DNA of 64,000 bases, from positions 1-64,000 of the IMG/VR virus record IMGVR_UViG_3300042731_011014; one strand, written 5' to 3'. Below the pieces are notes generated by a model that saw only the letters and a list, made by a program, of their open reading frames with translations, was not told the DNA's origin and ran no database searches. Each line of letters opens with the position of its first letter. The first letter of the stretch is position 1. This stretch comes from a virus. Both the position numbers and the translations under genes were made by a program. Shown here one piece after another: positions 25,216 to 33,242 of the stretch.

Positions 25216-25984
25216 TATCCTCTACCTTATCGGATCCACCATAGATTACCTCACCCGTATTTCGATCTGTTACAGTAAACTTAAATTGCGTAAGTATCGA
25301 CTCAAACTTACGAAAATAAGCCATTAACTGAGCCCTCGGCGCATCACCAGTTTTAAACAAGTTTGTAGCAACAAAATCTTGAGCAATAAATGATAACAAT
25401 GCAGGTTTTGAGCTATTCTCGCTTATCTCCTTAGCTTTTTCGATAGCCTCCTCAATTATCTCTCGCTGATCTTCAAAAAGCTTTACTTGAAATGTCTTAA
25501 GTCCAGATATTTTTTTCTCACTGTCACTACTGCTGTCACCTTCACCTTGTGGTCGCTTTATCTGAGCACATGTTGCCTCAAGCTGAGGTCTGTTCATCTC
25601 TTTCGCTTTCTTAATCCACTCATCAGCATTTTCACTATTAATTACGTCAACCATTGAGACAAGTTTTGATATACCAATTTTTTCATCAACCATTCTTGTT
25701 AATAAGTCAATACCACCAACCTGGACTACATAATAGTTCCATACTTGAATCATTCTCTGGGCAGTCCTGATCTTCATATCAAGTTCCTGATTGGCGTATT
25801 CCTCAAGGTTTTTGTAACCCCAATCTAAATACATTGCCTCATTACTGATATGATACAGAATACCAGCCTGTTCAATTAAGCCGTCCTCAATTGTACCGGC
25901 GACAGAGATCATATAATCTCTAATTTCCTCAGAAACTAAATCACTAATTCCTTTACCTTTATACTTCAGTATCTCCGAAGTCAT
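25208..25984 (-). CDS. Helical, possibly DNA-binding protein
   Basis: YLDWGYKNLEEYANQELDM...RMIQVWNYY resembles helix-turn-helix segments of phage regulatory proteins. An acidic low-complexity linker (GEGDSSSDSEKK) separates N- and C-terminal parts. ATG 25984 with AAGGAG upstream is preferred over TTG 25990. Confidence 0.6.
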   Translation of the reverse strand: MTSEILKYKGKGISDLVSEEIRDYMISVAGTIEDGLIEQAGILYHISNEAMYLDWGYKNLEEYANQELDMKIRTAQRMIQVWNYYVVQVGGIDLLTRMVDEKIGISKLVSMVDVINSENADEWIKKAKEMNRPQLEATCAQIKRPQGEGDSSSDSEKKISGLKTFQVKLFEDQREIIEEAIEKAKEISENSSKPALLSFIAQDFVATNLFKTGDAPRAQLMAYFRKFESILTQFKFTVTDRNTGEVIYGGSDKVEDNE

Positions 25985-26402
25985 TGTCAAGAACTCCTTT
26001 TTTATTGGCCTCTATTCTATTTACTATTTCGTTAAATAAATCTCTGTACAGATCTGGAAACCGCTCCCTAAGAACTTCAATGGTTATATTATTTAAAATT
26101 CTCTCATCGCATTTTGGCACAAAAATTATGTTTCTAGCTCTCGTTTCAAGTATAATCTCCCCTTTGCTCACACCCAATCTATTCATTAATTCACCATGAA
26201 TTATTGCATATTTCCCAGATCGCAGCTTTTTTCTGCATATTTCAACTAACCCACCATAAACATTAACTCGAACACGAGTTGTTGTGTTTCGATCATCAAT
26301 AGCAAGAACAAATGAACAGCATTCTACGCTTTCCCTTGTTCTTGCATATCTAATGGAAGCACCAACATTGCCACTCCCATACCATGAATTAGTGCCCCTC
26401 AT
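25959..26402 (-). CDS. ssb: Single-stranded DNA-binding protein (SSB-like)
   Basis: The OB-fold pattern of SSB can be followed: RYARTRESVECCSFVLAI, then VRVNVYGGLVEICRKKLRSG, KYAIIHGEL and ETRARNIIFV. At 147 residues it matches a short SSB. The acidic C-terminus GDTEV lacks the usual DDDIPF tip, unlike the second ssDNA-binding protein at 38629. It overlaps ruvC-like and regulator genes. Confidence 0.75.
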   Translation of the reverse strand: MRGTNSWYGSGNVGASIRYARTRESVECCSFVLAIDDRNTTTRVRVNVYGGLVEICRKKLRSGKYAIIHGELMNRLGVSKGEIILETRARNIIFVPKCDERILNNITIEVLRERFPDLYRDLFNEIVNRIEANKKGVLDNDFGDTEV

Positions 26403-27019
26403 TTTTTCCCCTTTTTTCTTTTATATTTTTTTCTCTTTGATGCATTATCGTAGGTTTTCCTAGTATCATCATCCCAATAGCACCGAAAACTAGGTGACCC
26501 ATTTTCGCCATACAATCTATCATGTTGCAAAACAGCAACCGCAAAAGCGTCATTTTCATCAAATGTTTTAAACAAAATACCGCGATCTACTAAAAAATCA
26601 GCAACCTGCTTTTTTGGGTTCTTCTTTTTTGGAGCGCCAATAAGATTCCTTCTTGCCTCAGTTGCAGTGCATGTACAGGGAACAACATGTAACCTAGATA
26701 ACAAATCGCTCTTAATTACACCTCCAAGCTCGGCAAGATCAAAGGTTTTACCAATCATACTGTATGCATAGTCCTCAATCATTACATACCTAACACTGAA
26801 CTCCTTAACAATATTACATATCTTCTCAGATATTAACTGCAATCGTCTAATCTTACCTCTAGTCGAAGTACCTTTTTCCAGTACAAAACCCACAGTTGTA
26901 CTATAGATTTGATCAAAATCAATGCTTTCGGCTGAGAATTTAGACCCCAATATAACCACACCTGAACATCTAAGAGACAGATCTAACCCCATCACGTTCC
27001 CACGATCTGAACAATCCAT
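26399..27019 (-). CDS. ruvC: RuvC-like Holliday junction resolvase
   Basis: The catalytic acids appear in RuvC order: GLDLSLRCSG (Asp13), MIEDYAY (Glu82) and FDENDAFAVAV (Asp154 and Asp157). A lysine-rich tail of about 15 residues ends the protein. It would resolve recombination junctions made with RecA. Start overlaps the Cas4-like gene stop. Confidence 0.85.
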   Translation of the reverse strand: MDCSDRGNVMGLDLSLRCSGVVILGSKFSAESIDFDQIYSTTVGFVLEKGTSTRGKIRRLQLISEKICNIVKEFSVRYVMIEDYAYSMIGKTFDLAELGGVIKSDLLSRLHVVPCTCTATEARRNLIGAPKKKNPKKQVADFLVDRGILFKTFDENDAFAVAVLQHDRLYGENGSPSFRCYWDDDTRKTYDNASKRKKYKRKKGKK

Positions 27020-27906
27020 TACTTAAACCTCTTTGAAAAACAATCTTCCGCAACATTGCAATCTTTAGCACGTGCATCGCTCCTGGAAGTACATATTTCC
27101 CTTCCTGGAACAACTCCACTCCTAATTGACTTCCTGAGTGAATCAATCCATCTCTTCACTCTATTATCAATGAATTTATCATTATGACAAACATCGATCA
27201 TCCAAAGATAATTATCAAATCCTTTAAATGGCGTTGCATCTTTATTAATATAAATCATCTTACCCTTGGAATATCCAGTAATCCAAAGATAAATTTTCAA
27301 CTGAATAAGATAAGTATTATCAACAGATCCTTCTTTTTTTGGCGATTTCATTAGCTTATTATAGCCTAAGCTTCTAGCTGTTTTTATTTCACCAACGAAA
27401 TTCTCATTATTAAAAATTAAAAATGTATCAGGGTGACCAGCTATCCTATAATCCTGATTGCAAACCATTTCCTCCGTATAAGAAAACCTATCCAATCCAC
27501 ATTGATCACATTTCTGAGGAAACTTCACCCTATACCCGTTCCCTTTTAACCTATTATAATCAGACTGATAAACCTTACCAAATCCTTTCCCGCAATTCTT
27601 ACACATCCAGGAACCTATCAAGTAACCCTTGGGACCAAGCCATTCATCCCGAAACATATCACCCAATGAGCTGCCCATATTAAATGTAAATAGCATTTTA
27701 GGCAAATCAATGCGATACCTTGTTACTCCCAGAATAGAGCAAATAGCCTCCTCTCTAGGACACATTCTTCCAAAATCATGAACCCTAATCCAATCATCAG
27801 CCTTGAGAGGAGGCTTTTCTCTTTTTCGACCTTCGCCGCCTAGTATTTCCTCAACAAAGTCGGCAGATCTCTTTTCCTTGACCCCCTTGATTACATCAAC
27901 CAACAT
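27019..27906 (-). CDS. Cas4/RecB-like PD-(D/E)XK nuclease
   Basis: AGHPDTFLIF...VGEIKTA gives the D and ExK residues of the RecB-family nuclease core, and QLKIYLWITG the QxxxY-like motif. CPREEAIC near the N-terminus plus three cysteines in the last 25 residues match the four-Cys iron-sulphur layout of Cas4. A zinc ribbon (CKNCGK...CDQCG) is inserted in the middle. It probably processes DNA ends for recombination; no Cas1/Cas2 or array is present. Confidence 0.8.
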   Translation of the reverse strand: MLVDVIKGVKEKRSADFVEEILGGEGRKREKPPLKADDWIRVHDFGRMCPREEAICSILGVTRYRIDLPKMLFTFNMGSSLGDMFRDEWLGPKGYLIGSWMCKNCGKGFGKVYQSDYNRLKGNGYRVKFPQKCDQCGLDRFSYTEEMVCNQDYRIAGHPDTFLIFNNENFVGEIKTARSLGYNKLMKSPKKEGSVDNTYLIQLKIYLWITGYSKGKMIYINKDATPFKGFDNYLWMIDVCHNDKFIDNRVKRWIDSLRKSIRSGVVPGREICTSRSDARAKDCNVAEDCFSKRFK

Positions 27907-28990
27907 GCGTCACCGGAGTCGGTAGCCCAAGATCTTTTACTCTACTAAGTAGTGCTTTTTTGGTCTTCCATCCACATATACCGTCAACCCTTAGTGGTCT
28001 TTTTCCTTTTCTTTTCCTTGCCTTATACGCATGAGTGCTTCTTTGAAAATACCTAATAGCTTTCTTAAAACTACTTGATTTGTAACAGTCATCATCAATA
28101 TTGTACCCAAGATCTTTCAATTGGCGCAAAATAACACCAAGATACTTGCCAATGTGACTATCATGAATAAGGGATTTATCATCCTTGCAGTATTCTCTTA
28201 TTGGTATTAGTTCACATCTTGGTTCATCTTCAGAGATCCATGCGCTATAGCCTTTCATATTAATAACTCCATCAAGACTATCCGCGCTAACATACCCTTT
28301 TAGCCATGATCTTTTTCTGTTACCAAAAATCGCATTCCTGATATTACCCAAAGGAAAAAGTACTCCAGTATCACTTTTGGTCGCCCACACGCATTGATGG
28401 GAAAGGATGTTGTCTGGGATGAACAAATCAAACATTCCTTTAGCAATAATACCTATGCTTATATTTGAAACAATCTGCTCTTTAGTGTAAGGCTCCCACT
28501 CCTTTCCATTAATAATCATTCCATTTTTACCGAGAGCAGCTAACCCCCCCTTTAATTTAGCATACCCGCTATGGCCAGTATTTCTATTTTCAACACCAAT
28601 CAAAAATTTGTTCGTCCAATTCCCGTGCCATGTTCCACGATCCCAGCTTGCCATGATAATCGTTGGAACAGGGAACAAACTACGTAACCAAAAAGGACAA
28701 AGATCACTCCACAAGCTTCCAATAATATTATCCTCTACCCTGTCAAATACCGTCACATGCCATGAAGATCCAGTATTACCCCATGACGGTTTATTCCCCC
28801 ATTTCATTGATTTAAGCCCATTTGGGCCACCGGTATAGTGATATAATATTCCGCTTGGACCTCCTTTTTGCCATGGCCTTGTTCGATTTACAGGCAATAT
28901 TGGCTCAGGTAACATCTTGCACTTTTTCAAAATCTTCTCAGATATATCCTTAAGGCAAGTGTAGATCTCGTATGCCTTTTCCTTTTTCAC
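27896..28990 (-). CDS. Endolysin: N-acetylmuramoyl-L-alanine amidase with peptidoglycan-binding domain
   Basis: ILYHYTGG and SSWHVTVF carry Amidase_2-type zinc histidines, followed by DRGTWHGNWTNKFLIGVEN. The C-terminal 90 residues, with YNIDDDCYKSSSFKKAIRYF and LRVDGICGWKTKKAL, form a PG_binding_1 domain. It would cut the bond between muramic acid and L-alanine at lysis. GTG 28990 has GGAGG five bases upstream. It is embedded among recombination genes without a neighbouring holin. Confidence 0.85.
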   Translation of the reverse strand: MKKEKAYEIYTCLKDISEKILKKCKMLPEPILPVNRTRPWQKGGPSGILYHYTGGPNGLKSMKWGNKPSWGNTGSSWHVTVFDRVEDNIIGSLWSDLCPFWLRSLFPVPTIIMASWDRGTWHGNWTNKFLIGVENRNTGHSGYAKLKGGLAALGKNGMIINGKEWEPYTKEQIVSNISIGIIAKGMFDLFIPDNILSHQCVWATKSDTGVLFPLGNIRNAIFGNRKRSWLKGYVSADSLDGVINMKGYSAWISEDEPRCELIPIREYCKDDKSLIHDSHIGKYLGVILRQLKDLGYNIDDDCYKSSSFKKAIRYFQRSTHAYKARKRKGKRPLRVDGICGWKTKKALLSRVKDLGLPTPVTHVG

Positions 28991-29060
28991 GGACACCTCC
29001 ACTTTATCCTTGAATTACAGTTATCCATTCCCCAACATCATCTATGTACCAGGCGATTGA

Positions 29061-29381
29061 TTACACCTCTTGAGCTATCTCCGGCTCAACATCGGATGGT
29101 TCGGTAACCATACCACCATTCTTTCCGTCATCCGTAACAGATTCTTTTTCGGATTGTTTCCGCTTTTTATAATCAACCGTGCGCATCTCACCTATTAGCC
29201 TTTTGATTTTATCTGCACACACTTTGCACAAATCGGCGTATATAATCTCCTCCCCTAAAAAATCAATAACCAAATCATTAGGTGATTCAATATCAGGTGC
29301 GTTTTCATCAACATCGCACTTCTCGAATACACGCGGACACCTATCGCATTTTTTCTCGATAACAACTTTTTTCGTGATCAT
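29061..29381 (-). CDS. Small zinc-binding protein
   Basis: CDRCPRVFEKC and CKVCADK form two metal-binding pairs; the tail is acidic and disordered. AGGAG lies seven bases before ATG 29381. Confidence 0.65.
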   Translation of the reverse strand: MITKKVVIEKKCDRCPRVFEKCDVDENAPDIESPNDLVIDFLGEEIIYADLCKVCADKIKRLIGEMRTVDYKKRKQSEKESVTDDGKNGGMVTEPSDVEPEIAQEV

Positions 29382-29393
29382 CAAATTTCTCCT

Positions 29394-29828
29394 TTATGTG
29401 AGTAACTTCCTTTTAATAAGCTCCTCACGAAGTTCGAGCTTTCTATCTCCACTCGTTGTGTCTCTAAATTCCTTTGTAATTCTCATTGTGCCTAATAGCC
29501 TAATAATACACAATGCAAAAGCTAAGTTACTCGGTTCACCTCCATTAAATCTATCCATTGCAACAAAAAGTACCATCATTGGTTTATCTTCACCTTTACT
29601 CTTTAATGATACCAATGATCCCTTTATCAACTCATCAACTCTAGGTAAAATACTTTCGTTAGTTTTTTCCCAGTCTATATTAACCCTGTTGCCATTAATA
29701 ATCATATTAGGCATAGAAACATTATCTATTGAACTAACTGCTCTATATATTACTTTTACTACATCAATATACCTACCTTTCCTCCGATCATTAAGTTCAT
29801 CGTATTCTCTAAATATATCGTCACCCAT
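29394..29828 (-). CDS. Unknown protein, 144 aa
   Basis: Mostly helical; no motif recognised. Start overlaps the upstream stop, placing it in the recA operon. Confidence 0.65.
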   Translation of the reverse strand: MGDDIFREYDELNDRRKGRYIDVVKVIYRAVSSIDNVSMPNMIINGNRVNIDWEKTNESILPRVDELIKGSLVSLKSKGEDKPMMVLFVAMDRFNGGEPSNLAFALCIIRLLGTMRITKEFRDTTSGDRKLELREELIKRKLLT

Positions 29829-30156
29829 TACCTAATAGCTCTTCAAAAAATCTAAGTGATATAACAACCCAGTCTTGATTAACTACCCTGTTCGGGCCAA
29901 ACTTACCAGCCTGATTGAATCTTATCTGAATAACTGGCTCCCTATTTTGACCAAAGGATTCCTCTATTATTTTTTTTAAATCGGAAAGCTTTATACTATA
30001 TGATTTTTTATCAGTCAACTTGCAATCAATTCTCAATCTATCACTTACCACATCACTCTTCATTTCCTTAAGCGCACCGGACATTGGTTGCCTTTTTCCA
30101 CCTACTCTACTGGCAATCTCTTTCTCTTGATCTTTGACCTTATTTCGCTGCTTCAT
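29821..30156 (-). CDS. Possible PD-(D/E)XK-type nuclease-fold protein
   Basis: The order KSDVVSDRLRIDCKLTDKKS followed by a helix (IKLSDLKKIIEESF) resembles small archaeal Hjc/viral endonucleases, with Asp at strand 2 and D-x-K at strand 3 in place of ExK. The match is from pattern only; it could be inactive. Confidence 0.5.
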   Translation of the reverse strand: MKQRNKVKDQEKEIASRVGGKRQPMSGALKEMKSDVVSDRLRIDCKLTDKKSYSIKLSDLKKIIEESFGQNREPVIQIRFNQAGKFGPNRVVNQDWVVISLRFFEELLGNG

Positions 30157-30350
30157 TTAGCACCTCTAACAGCAATTACAATCTTATCAGGACTATTAAT
30201 TTTTTCTGATTCGCGAACCATGTATATACAAGTTAATCCTTTCTGTTTTGCATAGTTAACAGCTATATCAACCACCTTTTTCCTGTCCATTTCATTACTT
30301 GACATTCTACCATCAAATGTACCTATATAATATGACACCGCCCTTTTCAC
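30153..30350 (-). CDS. Small unknown protein, 65 aa
   Basis: GTG start at 30350 overlapping the region of the upstream tiny gene. Alpha-beta pattern, no family recognised. Confidence 0.55.
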   Translation of the reverse strand: MKRAVSYYIGTFDGRMSSNEMDRKKVVDIAVNYAKQKGLTCIYMVRESEKINSPDKIVIAVRGAK

Positions 30351-30351
30351 A

Positions 30352-30498
30352 TTAGATCCAACCTCTATAACTGGGGGTTTCCATTATTGGTAAGTCTTCC
30401 GGTATCCATTTTGAAGGAAATGAGCAAAATTCTAAACCCTCCTCTTTGCTATTAACTTCCAAACCACCTAAACAGTCTGGATATAAAAAACGAATCAT
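30352..30498 (-). CDS. Tiny protein, 48 aa
   Basis: ATG 30498 has AAGG upstream just after recA. The peptide contains FPSKWIPEDLPIMETPSYRG, proline- and aromatic-rich. Spacing of a few bases from both neighbours supports a real gene. Function unknown. Confidence 0.55.
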   Translation of the reverse strand: MIRFLYPDCLGGLEVNSKEEGLEFCSFPSKWIPEDLPIMETPSYRGWI

Positions 30499-30503
30499 TT
30501 ACC

Positions 30504-31679
30504 TTACTCCTGTTTCCATGGTTTTAGCATTAGATCCATTAATTCAATCTTCAGCCTCTCAAATTTAGCCCTGTCATTTAGCAAAGTCTTAACCACACTT
30601 CCCTTGGATTGATAAACATCTCCATCAAATAAGAACTTCTTTTTACCCTCTTGCACGATCAATCCAAATTTTTCTGCCTCCTTATATACAAAATCCTCCT
30701 CTATTATATCCCCAACCTTTTTTAATCCCGCCGGCTGTAATACCATAACAAATTCACCTTTGCTATGTGCCGGTGCAGTTTTATTTTTAGAACAATCAAA
30801 TCCAAACTTTTTATCTAGAGGTAACCCAGACTCTTTATCAATTTCTGGCTTATATGACCAGAGATCTAACTCGGCAGACGTTGCAAATTTTTGACCTTCC
30901 CCGCCTGGTTTAGTCTTTGGATCGCCAAATGAAACACCAATCTTGTACCTGATCTGATTAATAAGCAAGATAGTTGGAATCCTACCGAATAATTTTAAAT
31001 TCTGATTCAATGATGAAGTCCACGTTCGCATTGCCCTATTGACTAACTTGGCCTGTAGCCCCTGCTGCCACTTCTTCTCTGTGGATTCTTCCATTTCTTT
31101 CATAGGAGTCATAGCAGCTATTGAATCAATTACATAAAGATCCATTACACCAGACCTCATCCATTTATTAACAACATCAATAGTTTCCTCTGCGGTAATT
31201 GGCCTTTGAAGCTCAAGTTCGCTTAAATCGACATTCATCCTTCTGGCCCAAATGTTATCAAGTACACCCTCCTGATCTAGCCATGCACAAAGAGTTTTTC
31301 TAAAATTCCCACAGGTACACTCCGGCCAACCCCAGCAGTTTGAACACATCTTTTGAGCATTAGCTACTATCTTTAGCATTAATGTTGTTTTAGCAGACGA
31401 TTTAACACCTGTCGCCATAGTCATCCTTCCAACAGGAATCCCACCACCTAATGCACGATCCAAAGCAAAAACACCTGTGCTAATCCTTGGAATATCCACA
31501 ATTAATTTATCAGCCGTACTTGTCGTTCCTTTGCCAAACTCTTTGTTAATTTCCTTCCTGGTTTGCTCCCTCAGTTTCTCTCTTTTTTCCTCCTCACTAA
31601 GCTCTTCCTCTTTTTCCTTTTCTTCCTTGCTGGATTCTTCCTTTTTTTCTTTTTTTTCCTCCTCTTTTTTCTTAACCAT
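30504..31679 (-). CDS. recA: RecA/UvsX-type recombinase
   Basis: RecA-family ATPase that forms filaments on ssDNA and drives strand exchange. Walker A is GVKSSAKTT (residues 91-99) with Ala for the usual Gly; Walker B is YVIDSIAAM; NQIRYKIGVSFGDPKTKPGG is loop 2. Two unusual parts: a 45-residue Lys/Glu-rich N-terminal extension, and a four-Cys insertion (C112, C115, C121, C123; CSNCWGWPECTC) between Walker A and the catalytic Glu region DQEG. The rest has normal length. It heads a run of recombination genes. Confidence 0.9.
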   Translation of the reverse strand: MVKKKEEEKKEKKEESSKEEKEKEEELSEEEKREKLREQTRKEINKEFGKGTTSTADKLIVDIPRISTGVFALDRALGGGIPVGRMTMATGVKSSAKTTLMLKIVANAQKMCSNCWGWPECTCGNFRKTLCAWLDQEGVLDNIWARRMNVDLSELELQRPITAEETIDVVNKWMRSGVMDLYVIDSIAAMTPMKEMEESTEKKWQQGLQAKLVNRAMRTWTSSLNQNLKLFGRIPTILLINQIRYKIGVSFGDPKTKPGGEGQKFATSAELDLWSYKPEIDKESGLPLDKKFGFDCSKNKTAPAHSKGEFVMVLQPAGLKKVGDIIEEDFVYKEAEKFGLIVQEGKKKFLFDGDVYQSKGSVVKTLLNDRAKFERLKIELMDLMLKPWKQE

Positions 31680-31993
31680 TACATTCTCTTGATCTCATTT
31701 CTCTCTTCAATAACTCTTTTTGTGCAAAAATCAGCTGCATACTTGTCGGCATCCTCCATTTCTTCCAGATAGCAAGGAACTGTTACACCAACCGAAACCT
31801 TTGCACTCTCATAATTACCGAGGTTGACAGTCAACGAGTAACTACGATAAACCTTGGCCGGTTCAACATTATCCGGAAAAGCCTTCACGTCAATTACCTC
31901 TTCATCTAGCTCATCATCAACAATATGGCCGCCTTTTTTGTACTGTTTCAATACGGTCACCGTTAAATTTTCACACTTCTTTTTCTCTGGCAT
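31679..31993 (-). CDS. Unknown protein encoded with recA
   Basis: 104 residues, stop overlapping the recA start by one base. KVSVGVTVPCYLEEMEDADKY suggests a beta strand then a helix. Close coupling suggests a recombinase accessory role (inference). Confidence 0.7.
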   Translation of the reverse strand: MPEKKKCENLTVTVLKQYKKGGHIVDDELDEEVIDVKAFPDNVEPAKVYRSYSLTVNLGNYESAKVSVGVTVPCYLEEMEDADKYAADFCTKRVIEERNEIKRM

Positions 31994-32003
31994 TACATCT
32001 CCA

Positions 32004-32339
32004 TTAGTTGGTTAAAAAATCCTTTAACTTACCTGATACTTGAAATATCTCATTAAACTTCGACATATCCTTAATGTCAGAAAAAACCACAACATCGAGG
32101 TTTCCTGCCATTAAATCAAAGCCACCCTCGAGATACCTTTTTTTCATATTGTTAATTCTTTTTTTAACAGTATTAACAGAACCATGACAAAGCACTACAT
32201 AACCCTGTCTATCATATCCTATTGCAACCTTTTGGCATGAATAAACAACGTTCATAATTTTGTTACCAATCTTTGCACACCAACGATAAACCCCATTATC
32301 ATCAACGAGTTCATACCTTTTTTGATTACTATAAAACAC
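32004..32339 (-). CDS. Unknown protein, 111 aa
   Basis: Mixed alpha-beta, with no motif recognised. Overlaps the upstream MerR-like gene by 11 nt. Confidence 0.65.
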   Translation of the reverse strand: MFYSNQKRYELVDDNGVYRWCAKIGNKIMNVVYSCQKVAIGYDRQGYVVLCHGSVNTVKKRINNMKKRYLEGGFDLMAGNLDVVVFSDIKDMSKFNEIFQVSGKLKDFLTN

Positions 32340-32841
32340 CTAATATCCTCCATAGCGAAACAACCTTGATCCAAAACTTCTTATCTCTGCACCTTACATC
32401 CCCATTAAGCGCATCAAGCGCATATTTAACACTCTCGATCATATCAAATGAGTAAAACCTATGTCCATTCAACCCTCTAAATGGCGTTGGCGGCATCGAT
32501 CCCTTTGCTTCCCATGTTCTTACAGTCTTAGTTGTTCTACCTATAAAATTAGCAAGAGCACCAATTTTATAAAGCTTAATATCTTTCAATTCCCCCTTCA
32601 CCATTACTTTAGCAACTACTGGTATATAGTTTATTTCCTTGAATTTTTTCCTAATCCTATCCCTTTCGCTATAAGCTCTGCTCTTAATATTATCCCTAAA
32701 TGCTTTATTACACCTATACCTATTCCGTTTATAAGCTAGAATTTTTTCTCTATTTTTTAAGTAATAGCCTTTCTTGTATTCTAAAATTTTATTTCTAACC
32801 TTTAGGTAGTATTTTCTATGCTTACTTATTTTCCTTCTCAT
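32329..32841 (-). CDS. MerR-like helix-turn-helix protein
   Basis: The first 75 residues are highly basic with repeated YxxxNRxKI-like elements. Then comes a MerR-type winged HTH: YKIGALANFIGRTTKTVRTW with GHRFYSFDMIESV. A DNA-binding regulator is likely; the basic tail may add non-specific binding. Confidence 0.7.
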   Translation of the reverse strand: MRRKISKHRKYYLKVRNKILEYKKGYYLKNREKILAYKRNRYRCNKAFRDNIKSRAYSERDRIRKKFKEINYIPVVAKVMVKGELKDIKLYKIGALANFIGRTTKTVRTWEAKGSMPPTPFRGLNGHRFYSFDMIESVKYALDALNGDVRCRDKKFWIKVVSLWRILGVL

Positions 32842-33242
32842 GGCTCCTCTATAAGGTTAGTAACTGTATTCCAATCATAGACCTCCAATACCCCAATCAC
32901 CATAGATTCGATCTCGCTCTCATCAAAATCTCTGCATGAGCAAATATTGAGCCAAAAAAATCCACCATCATCTCTTTGTAAGTTTCTTTTAGACCAACCG
33001 TGAAACGATATGTGAGATGTTGAAAGTATCAAAGCACTAGAACCGCCTTCGTCGTAAAAAACCGCCTCCCCTTTCCTGCTAAGATCTTCTTTAACATTTA
33101 CAGAAATTGATTTCAAAACCCTCATTCCTATAAGATCACATATGCATGACAGTAACCACTTTATATCCCCTTCTGAGTTAAGAAAATCCCTCCTCTTAGT
33201 CCAACCGACTAAATCAACACTTTTGCCTATTATTCTTTTCAT
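32838..33242 (-). CDS. S-adenosylmethionine decarboxylase-like protein (SpeD-like)
   Basis: SpeD decarboxylates SAM for spermidine synthesis and self-processes to a pyruvoyl enzyme. EGGSSALILSTSHISFHGWS matches the family's ESHLSIHTWPE site, keeping the processing Ser, the His, and a later Cys (NICSC). ESH is TSH here, so cleavage would be Thr-Ser. At 134 residues it fits the small bacterial form. It overlaps the SF2 helicase stop. Confidence 0.6.
   Translation of the reverse strand: MKRIIGKSVDLVGWTKRRDFLNSEGDIKWLLSCICDLIGMRVLKSISVNVKEDLSRKGEAVFYDEGGSSALILSTSHISFHGWSKRNLQRDDGGFFWLNICSCRDFDESEIESMVIGVLEVYDWNTVTNLIEEP

Noticed and set aside
27019-27906. Cas4 as part of a CRISPR system
   Set aside because: No Cas1, Cas2, effector or repeat array is present; phages often carry Cas4-like nucleases alone.
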